DNA from: Lachnospiraceae bacterium AC2012
Lineage (GTDB): Bacteria; Bacillota; Clostridia; Lachnospirales; Lachnospiraceae
Length of the DNA stretch: 64,000 nucleotides
NCBI GenBank assembly: GCA_000702525.1
Contig: JNIN01000001.1
Location: 62,001 to 126,000, forward strand
Reading direction: 5' to 3'
Part shown: positions 44,769 through 51,869 of the stretch, in pieces
How positions within the stretch are numbered: position 1 is the stretch's first letter
How the letters are laid out: each line of letters begins with the position of its first letter
Translations under genes and position numbers: made by a program
The notes under the pieces: model-generated
Told to the model about the DNA's origin: nothing
What the model saw: the letters and a program-made list of their open reading frames with translations, nothing else
Databases searched by the model: none

Positions 44769-45699
44769 GATCTGTCTGGTTTTTGTATGCATTGTAGCAG
44801 TTATATTTCTAGCGATATGCGCGGTTAAGATATATCAGCATGTCACAAGAGAGACGGTTATGATTGACGGACAGAAGTATTATAAGAAGGACGTCACGAC
44901 GGTCCTGTTTATGGGAATCGATAACCGCGGCGAAATCGAGAGTGAGATCGGTGTGCCGGGATACAATGGCCAGGCGGATATGCTCGCTTTGCTGATCGTG
45001 GATAACCGGGAACACAGTGTAAATATCGTTACGATTCCACGGGAGACGATGGTGGATGTCGATGTTTATGGTAGAAATGGTGAATTTCAGGGAACGCGAG
45101 ATATGCAGCTTTGCCTCCAATATGCTTATGGTACTGATAGCAAAAGCGGATGTGAACTAACCATTAAGGCGGTGGAAGGTCTTTTTGAGGGAATCCCGAT
45201 TGATGAATATATCGCTATTAGTATGGGCGCCATCGATGAAGTGGTCGAGGCTTTTGGCGGGGTAACAGTGACGATGACGGAGGATCATTGGATTCCTGGA
45301 TATGAATATCAAGCGGGTGATACCGTGAAGTTGGAGGGTGAGGAAGCATACGAATTTATCCATTTCCGAGATACGACGGAAAATGGTACAAATCTGGATC
45401 GTATGTCGAGACAGAAGGATTTCATCAATGGCTTAATCGCACAGATCAAAGCGTCTCCAATCAAGAGTATGACGATTATGGAGGGCTTATATAGCGATTT
45501 ACAACCGTATATGACAACCTCGATTGAAAAAGCGGATGTTTGGGGATGGATCTGGAGAGGATTATGGATCGATGCGGATGAGATTACGTTGGAACGAATT
45601 TCTGGCGAAGACATACATGTAGATGAGTACGATCAATATCTTGTGGATTTGGAAGAAATGCATAAATTAGTGTTGGAGAATTTTTACACATTGCACTAA
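44734..45699 (+). CDS. LytR-CpsA-Psr (LCP) family protein
   Basis: Start is uncertain among GTG 44722, ATG 44734 and ATG 44755; 44734 has GGGGAG nearby. The product is about 321 aa. A short cytoplasmic start and one membrane helix precede the LCP domain: VTTVLFMGIDNRGE, IPRETMVDVDVYGR, AYGTDSKSGCEL, IDEYIAISMGAIDEVVEAFGGV and GTNLDRMSRQKDFI with the conserved Arg/Asp residues. LCP enzymes transfer glycopolymers from lipid carriers to peptidoglycan. It overlaps sortase B and lies just ahead of a candidate cell-wall protein. Confidence 0.93.
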   Translation: MQKIWEKMQKNRICLVFVCIVAVIFLAICAVKIYQHVTRETVMIDGQKYYKKDVTTVLFMGIDNRGEIESEIGVPGYNGQADMLALLIVDNREHSVNIVTIPRETMVDVDVYGRNGEFQGTRDMQLCLQYAYGTDSKSGCELTIKAVEGLFEGIPIDEYIAISMGAIDEVVEAFGGVTVTMTEDHWIPGYEYQAGDTVKLEGEEAYEFIHFRDTTENGTNLDRMSRQKDFINGLIAQIKASPIKSMTIMEGLYSDLQPYMTTSIEKADVWGWIWRGLWIDADEITLERISGEDIHVDEYDQYLVDLEEMHKLVLENFYTLH

Positions 45700-45720
45700 T
45701 GCATTGGGAAATGTATCGTT

Positions 45721-45783
45721 ACAGGCGTTGTGATAATCGGCATATATCGTATTATGCCACATCATCACGACGCCTGTTTCTCT
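45721..45783 (+). terminator. Terminator after the LCP gene
   Basis: 14-bp stem ACAGGCGTTGTGAT / ATCACGACGCCTGT (one G-U) with a long internal loop, then a T-rich tail. Confidence 0.82.
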
Positions 45784-45800
45784 ATTTATTTTTATTTAAT

Positions 45801-45829
45801 TTGCCATTTATTTTTCTGAAATCTATGAT
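45801..45829 (+). promoter_or_regulatory. Predicted promoter of the surface-protein gene
   Basis: TTGCCA (45801-45806), 17-bp spacer, TATGAT (45824-45829). Confidence 0.65.
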
Positions 45830-45837
45830 GTTCTCAA

Positions 45838-45866
45838 GGTCGCCCGTAAGGAACGGGGCGATAACC
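45838..45866 (+). promoter_or_regulatory. GC-rich hairpin at the predicted 5' end of the surface-protein mRNA
   Basis: GGT-CGCCC / GGGCG-ata-ACC (45838-45866) begins about 9 bases after the -10 box, so the transcript would start with this stem. This fits a 5' stabilising structure; no known riboswitch was recognised. Confidence 0.5.
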
Positions 45867-45901
45867 AGGGAGTAATGAGTAACAGATTTTGGGAGGAGCT
45901 T

Positions 45902-46672
45902 ATGAAAAAGATTTTGAACAAAAGATTTTTTGCATTGTTTTTAGCAGCACTGATGCTGTTCGCAATGAGCACAACAGCTTTTGCAGAGAACAGTAGTCCA
46001 TCGACAGAAGATTATACGGGACCAGTGGTTGAAAGTTATAGCGATATTTATACAACGGCATCGATTGCTGCCGGATCTGGTAAGATTGTAGCTATTACAG
46101 ATACAGCTATGCAGCAGAAGATGGTAGAGAGAGCCAATGTAGTAAAGGCTTATATCAATTCTTTGACGGCTAATTATAAGAACCCAGATGGATCTTCTGT
46201 TTATACAGATGAGATTTGGCCATTGTTTTATGCAGGATTTGATCTGCAGGGATTAGATAGTGGTCAGGCTACCATCAATCTTACAAATGAGAATTATAAG
46301 GCGGAAGATATTGCAAATCATCTTGCAGTAGTAAGCCATTACAATACCACAAAGGGCGAGTGGGAATACATGAGCTCACTTGCTGAAATCGATGAAAAGG
46401 GTTGCGCAACGATTAAGTTTGATTCTTATTCTCCAATCCTTATCGTAGTTACAGATGCAAATAAGTCTATGCTTACAGAAGCATCCCAGGCTAAGGTTTC
46501 TGTAGCAACTACAACTTACACACCAACCCAGACGACAGTGGAGCAGGCTGCAGCAGCAAAGGCAGCAAAAGCACCGAAGACGGATGAAGGACGTATGGGA
46601 TATGTATTCCTTGTTCTTGCTGTTATCTCTGCAGCAGGTTTGATTGTAACTCGTAAGAAAGTTGCAAAGTAG
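45902..46672 (+). CDS. Secreted surface protein with a sortase-like sorting signal (PKTDE)
   Basis: The ATG at 45902 has TGGGAGGAGC upstream; an ATG at 45875 also reads in frame but yields an odd start. The 256-aa product has a signal peptide (MKKILNKRFFALFLAALMLFAMSTTAFA), a middle of two beta-rich halves (YTDEIWPLFYAGFDLQG; FDSYSPILIVVTD), an Ala/Lys spacer, and a C-terminal tail: APKTDE, hydrophobic helix (GYVFLVLAVISAAGLIV), TRKKVAK. This is the architecture of sortase substrates, with PKTDE where PxTG is usual. The nearby sortase B is the likely partner. Function unknown. Confidence 0.8.
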   Translation: MKKILNKRFFALFLAALMLFAMSTTAFAENSSPSTEDYTGPVVESYSDIYTTASIAAGSGKIVAITDTAMQQKMVERANVVKAYINSLTANYKNPDGSSVYTDEIWPLFYAGFDLQGLDSGQATINLTNENYKAEDIANHLAVVSHYNTTKGEWEYMSSLAEIDEKGCATIKFDSYSPILIVVTDANKSMLTEASQAKVSVATTTYTPTQTTVEQAAAAKAAKAPKTDEGRMGYVFLVLAVISAAGLIVTRKKVAK

Positions 46673-46721
46673 GATGTGGTTTATAGTTTTTCGATTCCCT
46701 GGAAAATAATATGATATGATA

Positions 46722-46752
46722 ATAGCGAGGCAGTGATTGCCTCGCTATTTTT
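46722..46752 (+). terminator. Terminator after the surface-protein gene
   Basis: AGCGAGGCA / TGCCTCGCT stem with a 5-nt loop, then TATTTTTAT. The next gene starts 27 bases beyond the stem. Confidence 0.88.
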
Positions 46753-46772
46753 ATAGGAAATTGGGGGAGCGT

Positions 46773-48545
46773 ATGTCTAAGAAAAATAGCAATCGGAAGA
46801 ATCGTTCGAATAAGAAGGAAGCAGAACAGGAAATGTTACCGCTGATCAGCCTGATCATGCTGGTCGCACCATTTCTCGTTGGATTATCAGAAAACTATTT
46901 TATGCTGTTTTCGTTATCCTTGGTTACCATTTGTCTCTTTGGGATTTTACTGGTAAATCGAAGTATCAAGTATTATCGGAATATTTCGGTATATGCAGGA
47001 CTTGGCATATTGCTTCTTAGCTTTTTCTCGATTTTTTATGGTATATCCAGTGGCGATGCAGTGATTGGCTTTTTACGGATTCTATTTATGGCTATTTACT
47101 GTCTCCTTTTCATGCAATACGAAAAGGAGCAGCGTATGGAAGTTCTCGAGATGGTTCCGACAGCGGGCACGTTTATGACAGTGTTATCTGCCATTCTTGT
47201 GTTATTTCCGGGAACTCGAGACTTCGTCATTAGCCATACGTCACGTTTCCAGGGATTCTTTCAATATGCCAATATCTATGCATTTTTCCTGCTACTTGGA
47301 ATGGTAATTTATTTGAAGGAAACTACGTTGCCGGCTGAAACTGGGAAAGGGAAGCGCTTGGAGGCAACGGATAGAGGGGAACGGTGGAAGTATTATATTG
47401 AGCCGGTTATTTTATTGGTAGGAATTGTTGCATCTGGAAGCCGATTTACCATAGTGCTTACCGTCCTTACATTGCTCTATCTGGGAATCGTTGAGAAGAG
47501 GGGGAAAGTGCCATATCTCATCGTGCTGGGCCTGATCATTTCCGGAGGATATGTACTGCTCACCGGAAGCACACGTGGATTTGGACGAATCTTCTCGATT
47601 TTTCGAAACAGCAGTACGCTGATGGGCCGTTTTCTCTATTGGGAAGACGCGCTCTCCATGATTTTGAAGCGCCCATGGGGTATGGGATATTATGGATTTT
47701 TCTACTTGCAGCAGGTGGAGCAGACAGGCGTCTATACGACGAAGTTTGTGCACAATGATTGGCTTCAGACAGCGCTGGATTATGGCGTGATTGCGCTGAT
47801 CCTGCTGGTTGTTCTGTTCGTGATCGGTATAAAGAATAGCCGTGGAACGAGACGTTTGGTGCTTTGCCTGATTGCGATTCATATGGTATTTGATTTCGAT
47901 TTGCAATATATGGTGATTGCTTGGATCATGCTGCTTTGCATGGACTTCACCGCAGGCGAATGCAGAGTGCTGGAACTGAGGAGCGCAGTTGTTTCTGTCT
48001 GCGCGGCAGTGATATTTCTTCTTGGAGCATGGATTGGAACCGCAGATTTGTTACGTAAAGCGGGGCAATACGAGCTTTCGAATGCGATTTATCCATGGGA
48101 AATGGAGACGGAGGAGTATGCGATGGTTCTTTCCGAAGACCCGGAGGTGATTTGTGCGCATGCTTCGCATATCTTAAAAGAGTTCGATCAGGCGGGCGTT
48201 TGCTATGATGCGTTGGCGCTTGTCGATGAATCGAGAGGAGATTACCTCGAGATGATGAAGAATAAAAGGCTAGCCGTTCAGTATCAGAAGTATACGATGG
48301 ATCGCTATGATGAATATATAGCGATGCTGGATGAGGCGGCAACGAAATTTGAGTCGGACGGTGATACAGAAAATTATGAGATCTGCGTTTCCTATATGGA
48401 GGAAGTGGTGGAACGCTTAGAATCGTTGGAAGAGGAGACGAATCCACTTACTTATCAGACAGTGGATGCTCCGGACTTCCAATTAAATGAAATCTCGATT
48501 ATAATTTTAGAGAAATATGGGGTAGCAGAGGGGACAGGAGAATAA
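46773..48545 (+). CDS. O-antigen ligase/Wzy-like polysaccharide membrane protein
   Basis: Start at ATG 46773 has GGGGGAG upstream; the longer frame overlaps the terminator. The 590-aa protein has a basic start (SKKNSNRKNRSNKK), about ten to twelve helices, and the Wzy_C/ligase motif around FVHNDWLQTALDYGVIALI, where the His and Asn residues match the O-antigen ligase family. The final 150 residues form a soluble helical domain (EEVVERLESLEEE), possibly TPR-like. Role probably in surface polysaccharide polymerisation or transfer, consistent with nearby LCP proteins. Confidence 0.85.
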   Translation: MSKKNSNRKNRSNKKEAEQEMLPLISLIMLVAPFLVGLSENYFMLFSLSLVTICLFGILLVNRSIKYYRNISVYAGLGILLLSFFSIFYGISSGDAVIGFLRILFMAIYCLLFMQYEKEQRMEVLEMVPTAGTFMTVLSAILVLFPGTRDFVISHTSRFQGFFQYANIYAFFLLLGMVIYLKETTLPAETGKGKRLEATDRGERWKYYIEPVILLVGIVASGSRFTIVLTVLTLLYLGIVEKRGKVPYLIVLGLIISGGYVLLTGSTRGFGRIFSIFRNSSTLMGRFLYWEDALSMILKRPWGMGYYGFFYLQQVEQTGVYTTKFVHNDWLQTALDYGVIALILLVVLFVIGIKNSRGTRRLVLCLIAIHMVFDFDLQYMVIAWIMLLCMDFTAGECRVLELRSAVVSVCAAVIFLLGAWIGTADLLRKAGQYELSNAIYPWEMETEEYAMVLSEDPEVICAHASHILKEFDQAGVCYDALALVDESRGDYLEMMKNKRLAVQYQKYTMDRYDEYIAMLDEAATKFESDGDTENYEICVSYMEEVVERLESLEEETNPLTYQTVDAPDFQLNEISIIILEKYGVAEGTGE

Positions 48546-48590
48546 AGAGAATATTTGAAGAATAAAATATGACGCTAGAAGGAGTATTGA

Positions 48591-49367
48591 GTGAGAAATA
48601 AAAAGCAGATTTTATTATATGCATTGATTGCGTTTACTTTGGTTATCTTTGTCGCTGGCGTGGCATGGACTATGTATAAGAAAGGTGGCGTATCTGGAAA
48701 AAGCGCGAGTTCGGAGGAAAGCGTGGAATATAAAGATGTCACCACCATTCTTGTGATGGGACTTAGTGAGGATGTGAATACTGAGAGCGAGCATAAGCAA
48801 GGAGACAATGGTCATCTGGACTCTCTGGCACTTGTTGTTTTCGATCGTACGGATAATCAAGTGGTGATGGTTCCAATTTCAGCGGATACGATGGCTTCGG
48901 TTGAAGTGTATTATACCGATGGTTCCAAGGCTAAACAGGATGAGACGATGCAGATTGGTTATCAATATGCTTATGGAAAAGATGTGGAATCTGGCGTGGA
49001 ATTAACCATTTCTTCCGTGGAAAAACTATTCCAGAACAGGGTTTCTGTGGATAAATACGTTCTTCTTCCAACAGAAGATGTGGAGAAGATGGAGGAGGAT
49101 TATCAGGAGAAATCTAGTGCTGATGCGTGGACAAGTTGGAGTAGTAGCGGTGTGTTGTGGGATACGATTGGCCAAGACAGCGTAATCATTTCCAATATTG
49201 ATAGTTTGGAAATTTTCAAATGGCGCGTTCGGAATTTATTGGTTTCGAATCAGAATATGAAAGTGCAGGAGATTGAGGGAGAACTGTATGACTATGTGAA
49301 TCTGGATGAATTTCATGTAGACGAGGATGCTTTGCAGGCAACGATTGACGATGTATGGTATCATTAA
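48591..49367 (+). CDS. Degenerate LCP-like membrane protein
   Basis: Starts at GTG with AGAAGGAG 6 bases upstream. The 258-aa protein has a membrane helix (ILLYALIAFTLVIFVAGVAW) and a domain like LCP: DVTTILVMGLSEDVN, HLDSLALVVFDRTDNQVVMVPISADTM, QIGYQYAYGKDVESGVELTIS, VSVDKYVLLP. The LCP arginine in PRDT is replaced (PISADT), the GGV motif is missing and the DRxxRQ end is lost. It also lacks the G-x-LDG catalytic end. It looks like a paralogue of 44734-45699 that has lost catalysis, perhaps a regulatory partner. Close to the hydrolase gene downstream. Confidence 0.8.
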   Translation: MRNKKQILLYALIAFTLVIFVAGVAWTMYKKGGVSGKSASSEESVEYKDVTTILVMGLSEDVNTESEHKQGDNGHLDSLALVVFDRTDNQVVMVPISADTMASVEVYYTDGSKAKQDETMQIGYQYAYGKDVESGVELTISSVEKLFQNRVSVDKYVLLPTEDVEKMEEDYQEKSSADAWTSWSSSGVLWDTIGQDSVIISNIDSLEIFKWRVRNLLVSNQNMKVQEIEGELYDYVNLDEFHVDEDALQATIDDVWYH

Positions 49368-49429
49368 TTGCAAGAAAACGGGGATGCTATTTGGCATGGA
49401 TTGTTTTCGGACTAGTATTAGGAGCGACT

Positions 49430-50722
49430 ATGAAGAAGAGATTACATAAGTTCATATGCAAAAAAGCAATGCGTTCTATATGGATTTTTGCGCTTGTTTT
49501 TGCGGTCAGTATCACGATGTTTTGGCCGGTTACAGCGAAGGCAAGCTCATTGGACGAGATTCAGAAACAGCAAAGCGATACGCAGAGTAAGATTAACGAT
49601 ATTGAGAGTCAGAAATCGGAAGCGGAAGATACCGTAGATAGTTTGCAAAACGAAGCGGATGCGCTCGAGGATACGCTGGATAGCTACACGGCGCAGTTAG
49701 AGAGTGTGAATGCGAAGATCGAGAGCACGAAGCAGGCGATTGATGACGCAACGGCGAGCATTTCAGAGCTGCAGGCGGAGCTGGAGGAAGCGAAGCAGAA
49801 CGAGTCTGACCAGTACGAAGCGATGAAGACAAGAATTGGCTATATGTACGAGAATTTCGGGCATATGTCATTGCTTGAAACATTTCTAGAATCCGGTTCG
49901 ATTACCGAATTTTTAAATCAGGTGGAATACGTGACGACAGTCATGGAATATGATCGGGCGTTGCTTACAAGCTACCAGGAGTTGCAGGAGACCATTTCCA
50001 GCAAGACAGAGGAGTTGGAAAAGACGCAGACGAATCTTGCGGATTACCAGAATCAGTTGTCAGATTCACAGGATGAGATGAGTGATTTGGTGGCAGCAGC
50101 GGATGAAGCGTTTGATGAGAAGAGTAGTGAGGTGTCAGCTGCAAAGGCGCAGGTGGAAGCCTATGAATCAGACTTAAGTGCTTTGAATTCACAGATGGCA
50201 TCTCTTCGTAGTGCAGAAGCTTCTGCGCAGGCTGCGATTGCAGAGCAGATTGCGGCAGAGCAGGCGGCACAGGCAGAGACGGGTACGGTTGAAGATACTT
50301 CACAAGCAATTGTCGCATCGAATGATGACGTGAAATGGCTTGCGGCTACACTTCAAGCAGAGTGTGGTGGTGCATCGTATCGAGCAAAATATGGAGTGCC
50401 GGACAGTGAATTATTAGCGGTCGCTTCTGTAGTTTTAAATCGAGTAAATAGTAATCTGGGTTCTTTTAAGAATCAGACAACAATTCTTTCTGTTATATCA
50501 GCGAATATGCAGTTTGAATCTTGGAGAAACGGTAAGATTAAGCTTTATTATGAAGCGGGACCGGATGATAAATGTATGTCCATAGCACAACAAGCTATTA
50601 ATGGTGCAAGAAATGGAGATTATTTATTCTTTATGACTCAGTATTGGGCGGATTATTATGGAATTACTGGATATACAACAATAGGAAATATGGTGTTCTT
50701 CCGAGTATGGGGAGAAAACTAG
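49430..50722 (+). CDS. Secreted coiled-coil protein with SleB-type cell-wall hydrolase domain
   Basis: Start at ATG 49430 follows TAGGAGC; the longer frame begins within the previous gene. The 430-aa product has a signal peptide (to about residue 45, VTAKA), a PcsB-like long coiled coil (about 50-275, heptads such as QNEADALEDTLDSYTAQLES), an Ala/Gln/Glu linker, and a hydrolase domain from residue 297 to the end. The motif WLAATLQAECGG puts the catalytic Glu at 311, and ELLAVASVVLNRVNS matches SleB/CwlJ. Probably cleaves peptidoglycan in growth or division. Confidence 0.9.
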   Translation: MKKRLHKFICKKAMRSIWIFALVFAVSITMFWPVTAKASSLDEIQKQQSDTQSKINDIESQKSEAEDTVDSLQNEADALEDTLDSYTAQLESVNAKIESTKQAIDDATASISELQAELEEAKQNESDQYEAMKTRIGYMYENFGHMSLLETFLESGSITEFLNQVEYVTTVMEYDRALLTSYQELQETISSKTEELEKTQTNLADYQNQLSDSQDEMSDLVAAADEAFDEKSSEVSAAKAQVEAYESDLSALNSQMASLRSAEASAQAAIAEQIAAEQAAQAETGTVEDTSQAIVASNDDVKWLAATLQAECGGASYRAKYGVPDSELLAVASVVLNRVNSNLGSFKNQTTILSVISANMQFESWRNGKIKLYYEAGPDDKCMSIAQQAINGARNGDYLFFMTQYWADYYGITGYTTIGNMVFFRVWGEN

Positions 50723-50748
50723 TTGGAATATAAGTGATCGAGTTGCAA

Positions 50749-50789
50749 TGATCCAGGAGCTTGTGAGATAAGCTCCTGGATTTTTTTTA
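50749..50789 (+). terminator. Terminator after the hydrolase gene
   Basis: ATCCAGGAGCTT / AAGCTCCTGGAT perfect 12-bp stem and a long T-run. Confidence 0.93.
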
Positions 50790-50809
50790 CTTTATATGCA
50801 GTTCACGTA

Positions 50810-50936
50810 TTCCTTTCGGCTGGGTTCATTGTAATCATGGAGCGAGCGCAGCTGTCAAGGGCGAGCCGCATGCGGTGCTTTGCACCCTTGACAGCGTGCT
50901 CGCCCATGATTGCTTCTGTAATCAAGCCGAAAGGAA
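50810..50936. repeat. 127-bp palindromic element
   Basis: Ends TTCCTTTCGGCT (50810-50821) and AGCCGAAAGGAA (50925-50936) pair perfectly. Further in, AATCATGG-x-GCGAGC-x-GCTGTCAAGGG is matched by AATCATGGGCGAGCACGCTGTCAAGGG in reverse, so the arms are roughly 52 nt with few mismatches. The centre is GC-rich (GAGCCGCATGCGG). The right arm contains one TTCTGTAA (50914-50921) that fits the periodicity of the array downstream. No gene or duplication is visible. Confidence 0.75.
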
Positions 50937-51009
50937 AAAATATAGCCAGGTTGGCTCGGAGCGGTTAACGAGAACTTGTTTTTAATGAGCAATGACCTTT
51001 TGGTGCACA

Positions 51010-51597
51010 GACTGTAAAATTGTTCTCTCTACACATGATTTACAGAATAAATACTTGTTTTAAAATATTTTCTGTAAGCGGATTTTGTAAATTGAGCCAA
51101 ATTACGGAAAAAAACCGGTTTTAGAAGTTATATACCGTAGAGCCTTTATTCTTGAAAATTTGTTATTTAGTCCTTTACAGAAAATAGCTGCTTTATAGTT
51201 ACTTTTCTGTAATTTGATAAATAGATAAGAAAAGTGTTTACAGAAAAACATGTCCTTAGAATTGATATTCTGTAATGAGGAAAAATCGAGGAATTTTGTT
51301 ACGGTAAAAATAGGTGGAATAAGGAATTGTTCTGTAAAATAGGGTATTGTTAAAAGATTTTAACAATGCATTTACGGGAAATTCTTTGAAAACAAGTATG
51401 CATTCTGTAAACCCATAAATTCAAGAATATATTTACGGAACAACCGCTAAAACAAGCGTATTTTCTGTAATTCCAAGTAAAACACCAGATAAAAGGCTGG
51501 CAACCCTCGGTAAATCCACTTTAACTTTCGCCACACCCGTGTACTACGTTACAATTGTATACAAAATTCATTTGAATTGTTTGATTTTTTCTGTAAA
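51010..51597. repeat. Helically phased array of alternating TTACRGAA / TTCYGTAA half-sites
   Basis: Thirteen half-sites alternate in orientation. Left arms (TTTACAGAA or TTTACGGAA type) begin at 51039, 51101, 51174, 51237, 51298, 51371, 51432; right arms (TTCTGTAA type) at 51070, 51133 (degenerate), 51205, 51268, 51330, 51403, 51463. Spacing is about 31 bp, or 41 bp at two places. A further TTCTGTAA lies at 51589 (126 bp after the last) and ACTGTAA at 51011. Some unit interiors match when one is reversed: the core CTTGTTTT occurs in unit 1 and, inverted, in units 5 and 6. Repeats are not identical and no cas genes exist. I do not recognise the element. Confidence 0.85.
51551..51566. promoter_or_regulatory. 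Palindromic operator copy 1 (TTGTATACAA)
   Basis: ACAATTGTATACAAAA contains the perfect palindrome TTGTATACAA. Same 16 bp occurs at 51731-51746. The GT-N2-AC pattern fits GntR/FadR-type operators. Confidence 0.6.
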
Positions 51598-51714
51598 AAG
51601 GCAAATTAAGGTGTTGAAGTCTATTTTCGAGTGTGTTAATATTTTAACTATCGAGAGCGAGGACGCTTCGAACCTCATTTTTTTTACGATGACTCGTTAA
51701 AAAATTAACGACCA

Positions 51715-51743
51715 TTGCACATTTGTAAAGACAATTGTATACA
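51715..51743 (+). promoter_or_regulatory. Predicted promoter of the butyrate operon
   Basis: TTGCAC (51715-51720), 17-bp spacer, TATACA (51738-51743). The -10 box lies inside the second TTGTATACAA palindrome. The leader to thl is about 120 nt. Confidence 0.65.
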
Positions 51744-51746
51744 AAA
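51731..51746. promoter_or_regulatory. Palindromic operator copy 2, overlapping the -10 box
   Basis: Second ACAATTGTATACAAAA, 180 bp downstream of the first. Its palindrome covers the -10 hexamer, a position that would block RNA polymerase. Confidence 0.6.
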
Positions 51747-51869
51747 AGGATGTCATTGCAAAACAAAAAGAGATGAGGGTGATGAGACAACGAAGTATAT
51801 TCGGGGGTTGTTTGGAGGTTGAATCGCTAAACTTAATAATCTTATGTTTAGGAAAAAGGAGAAATTAGT

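Noticed and set aside
45838..45866. Known riboswitch class in the surface-protein leader
   Set aside because: The stem is short, with none of the conserved cores of c-di-GMP, preQ1, glycine, fluoride, guanidine or THF aptamers.
51039..51470. CRISPR array
   Set aside because: Unit spacing looks array-like, but the units share only their ends, the interiors differ, orientation alternates between half-sites, and no cas gene is near.
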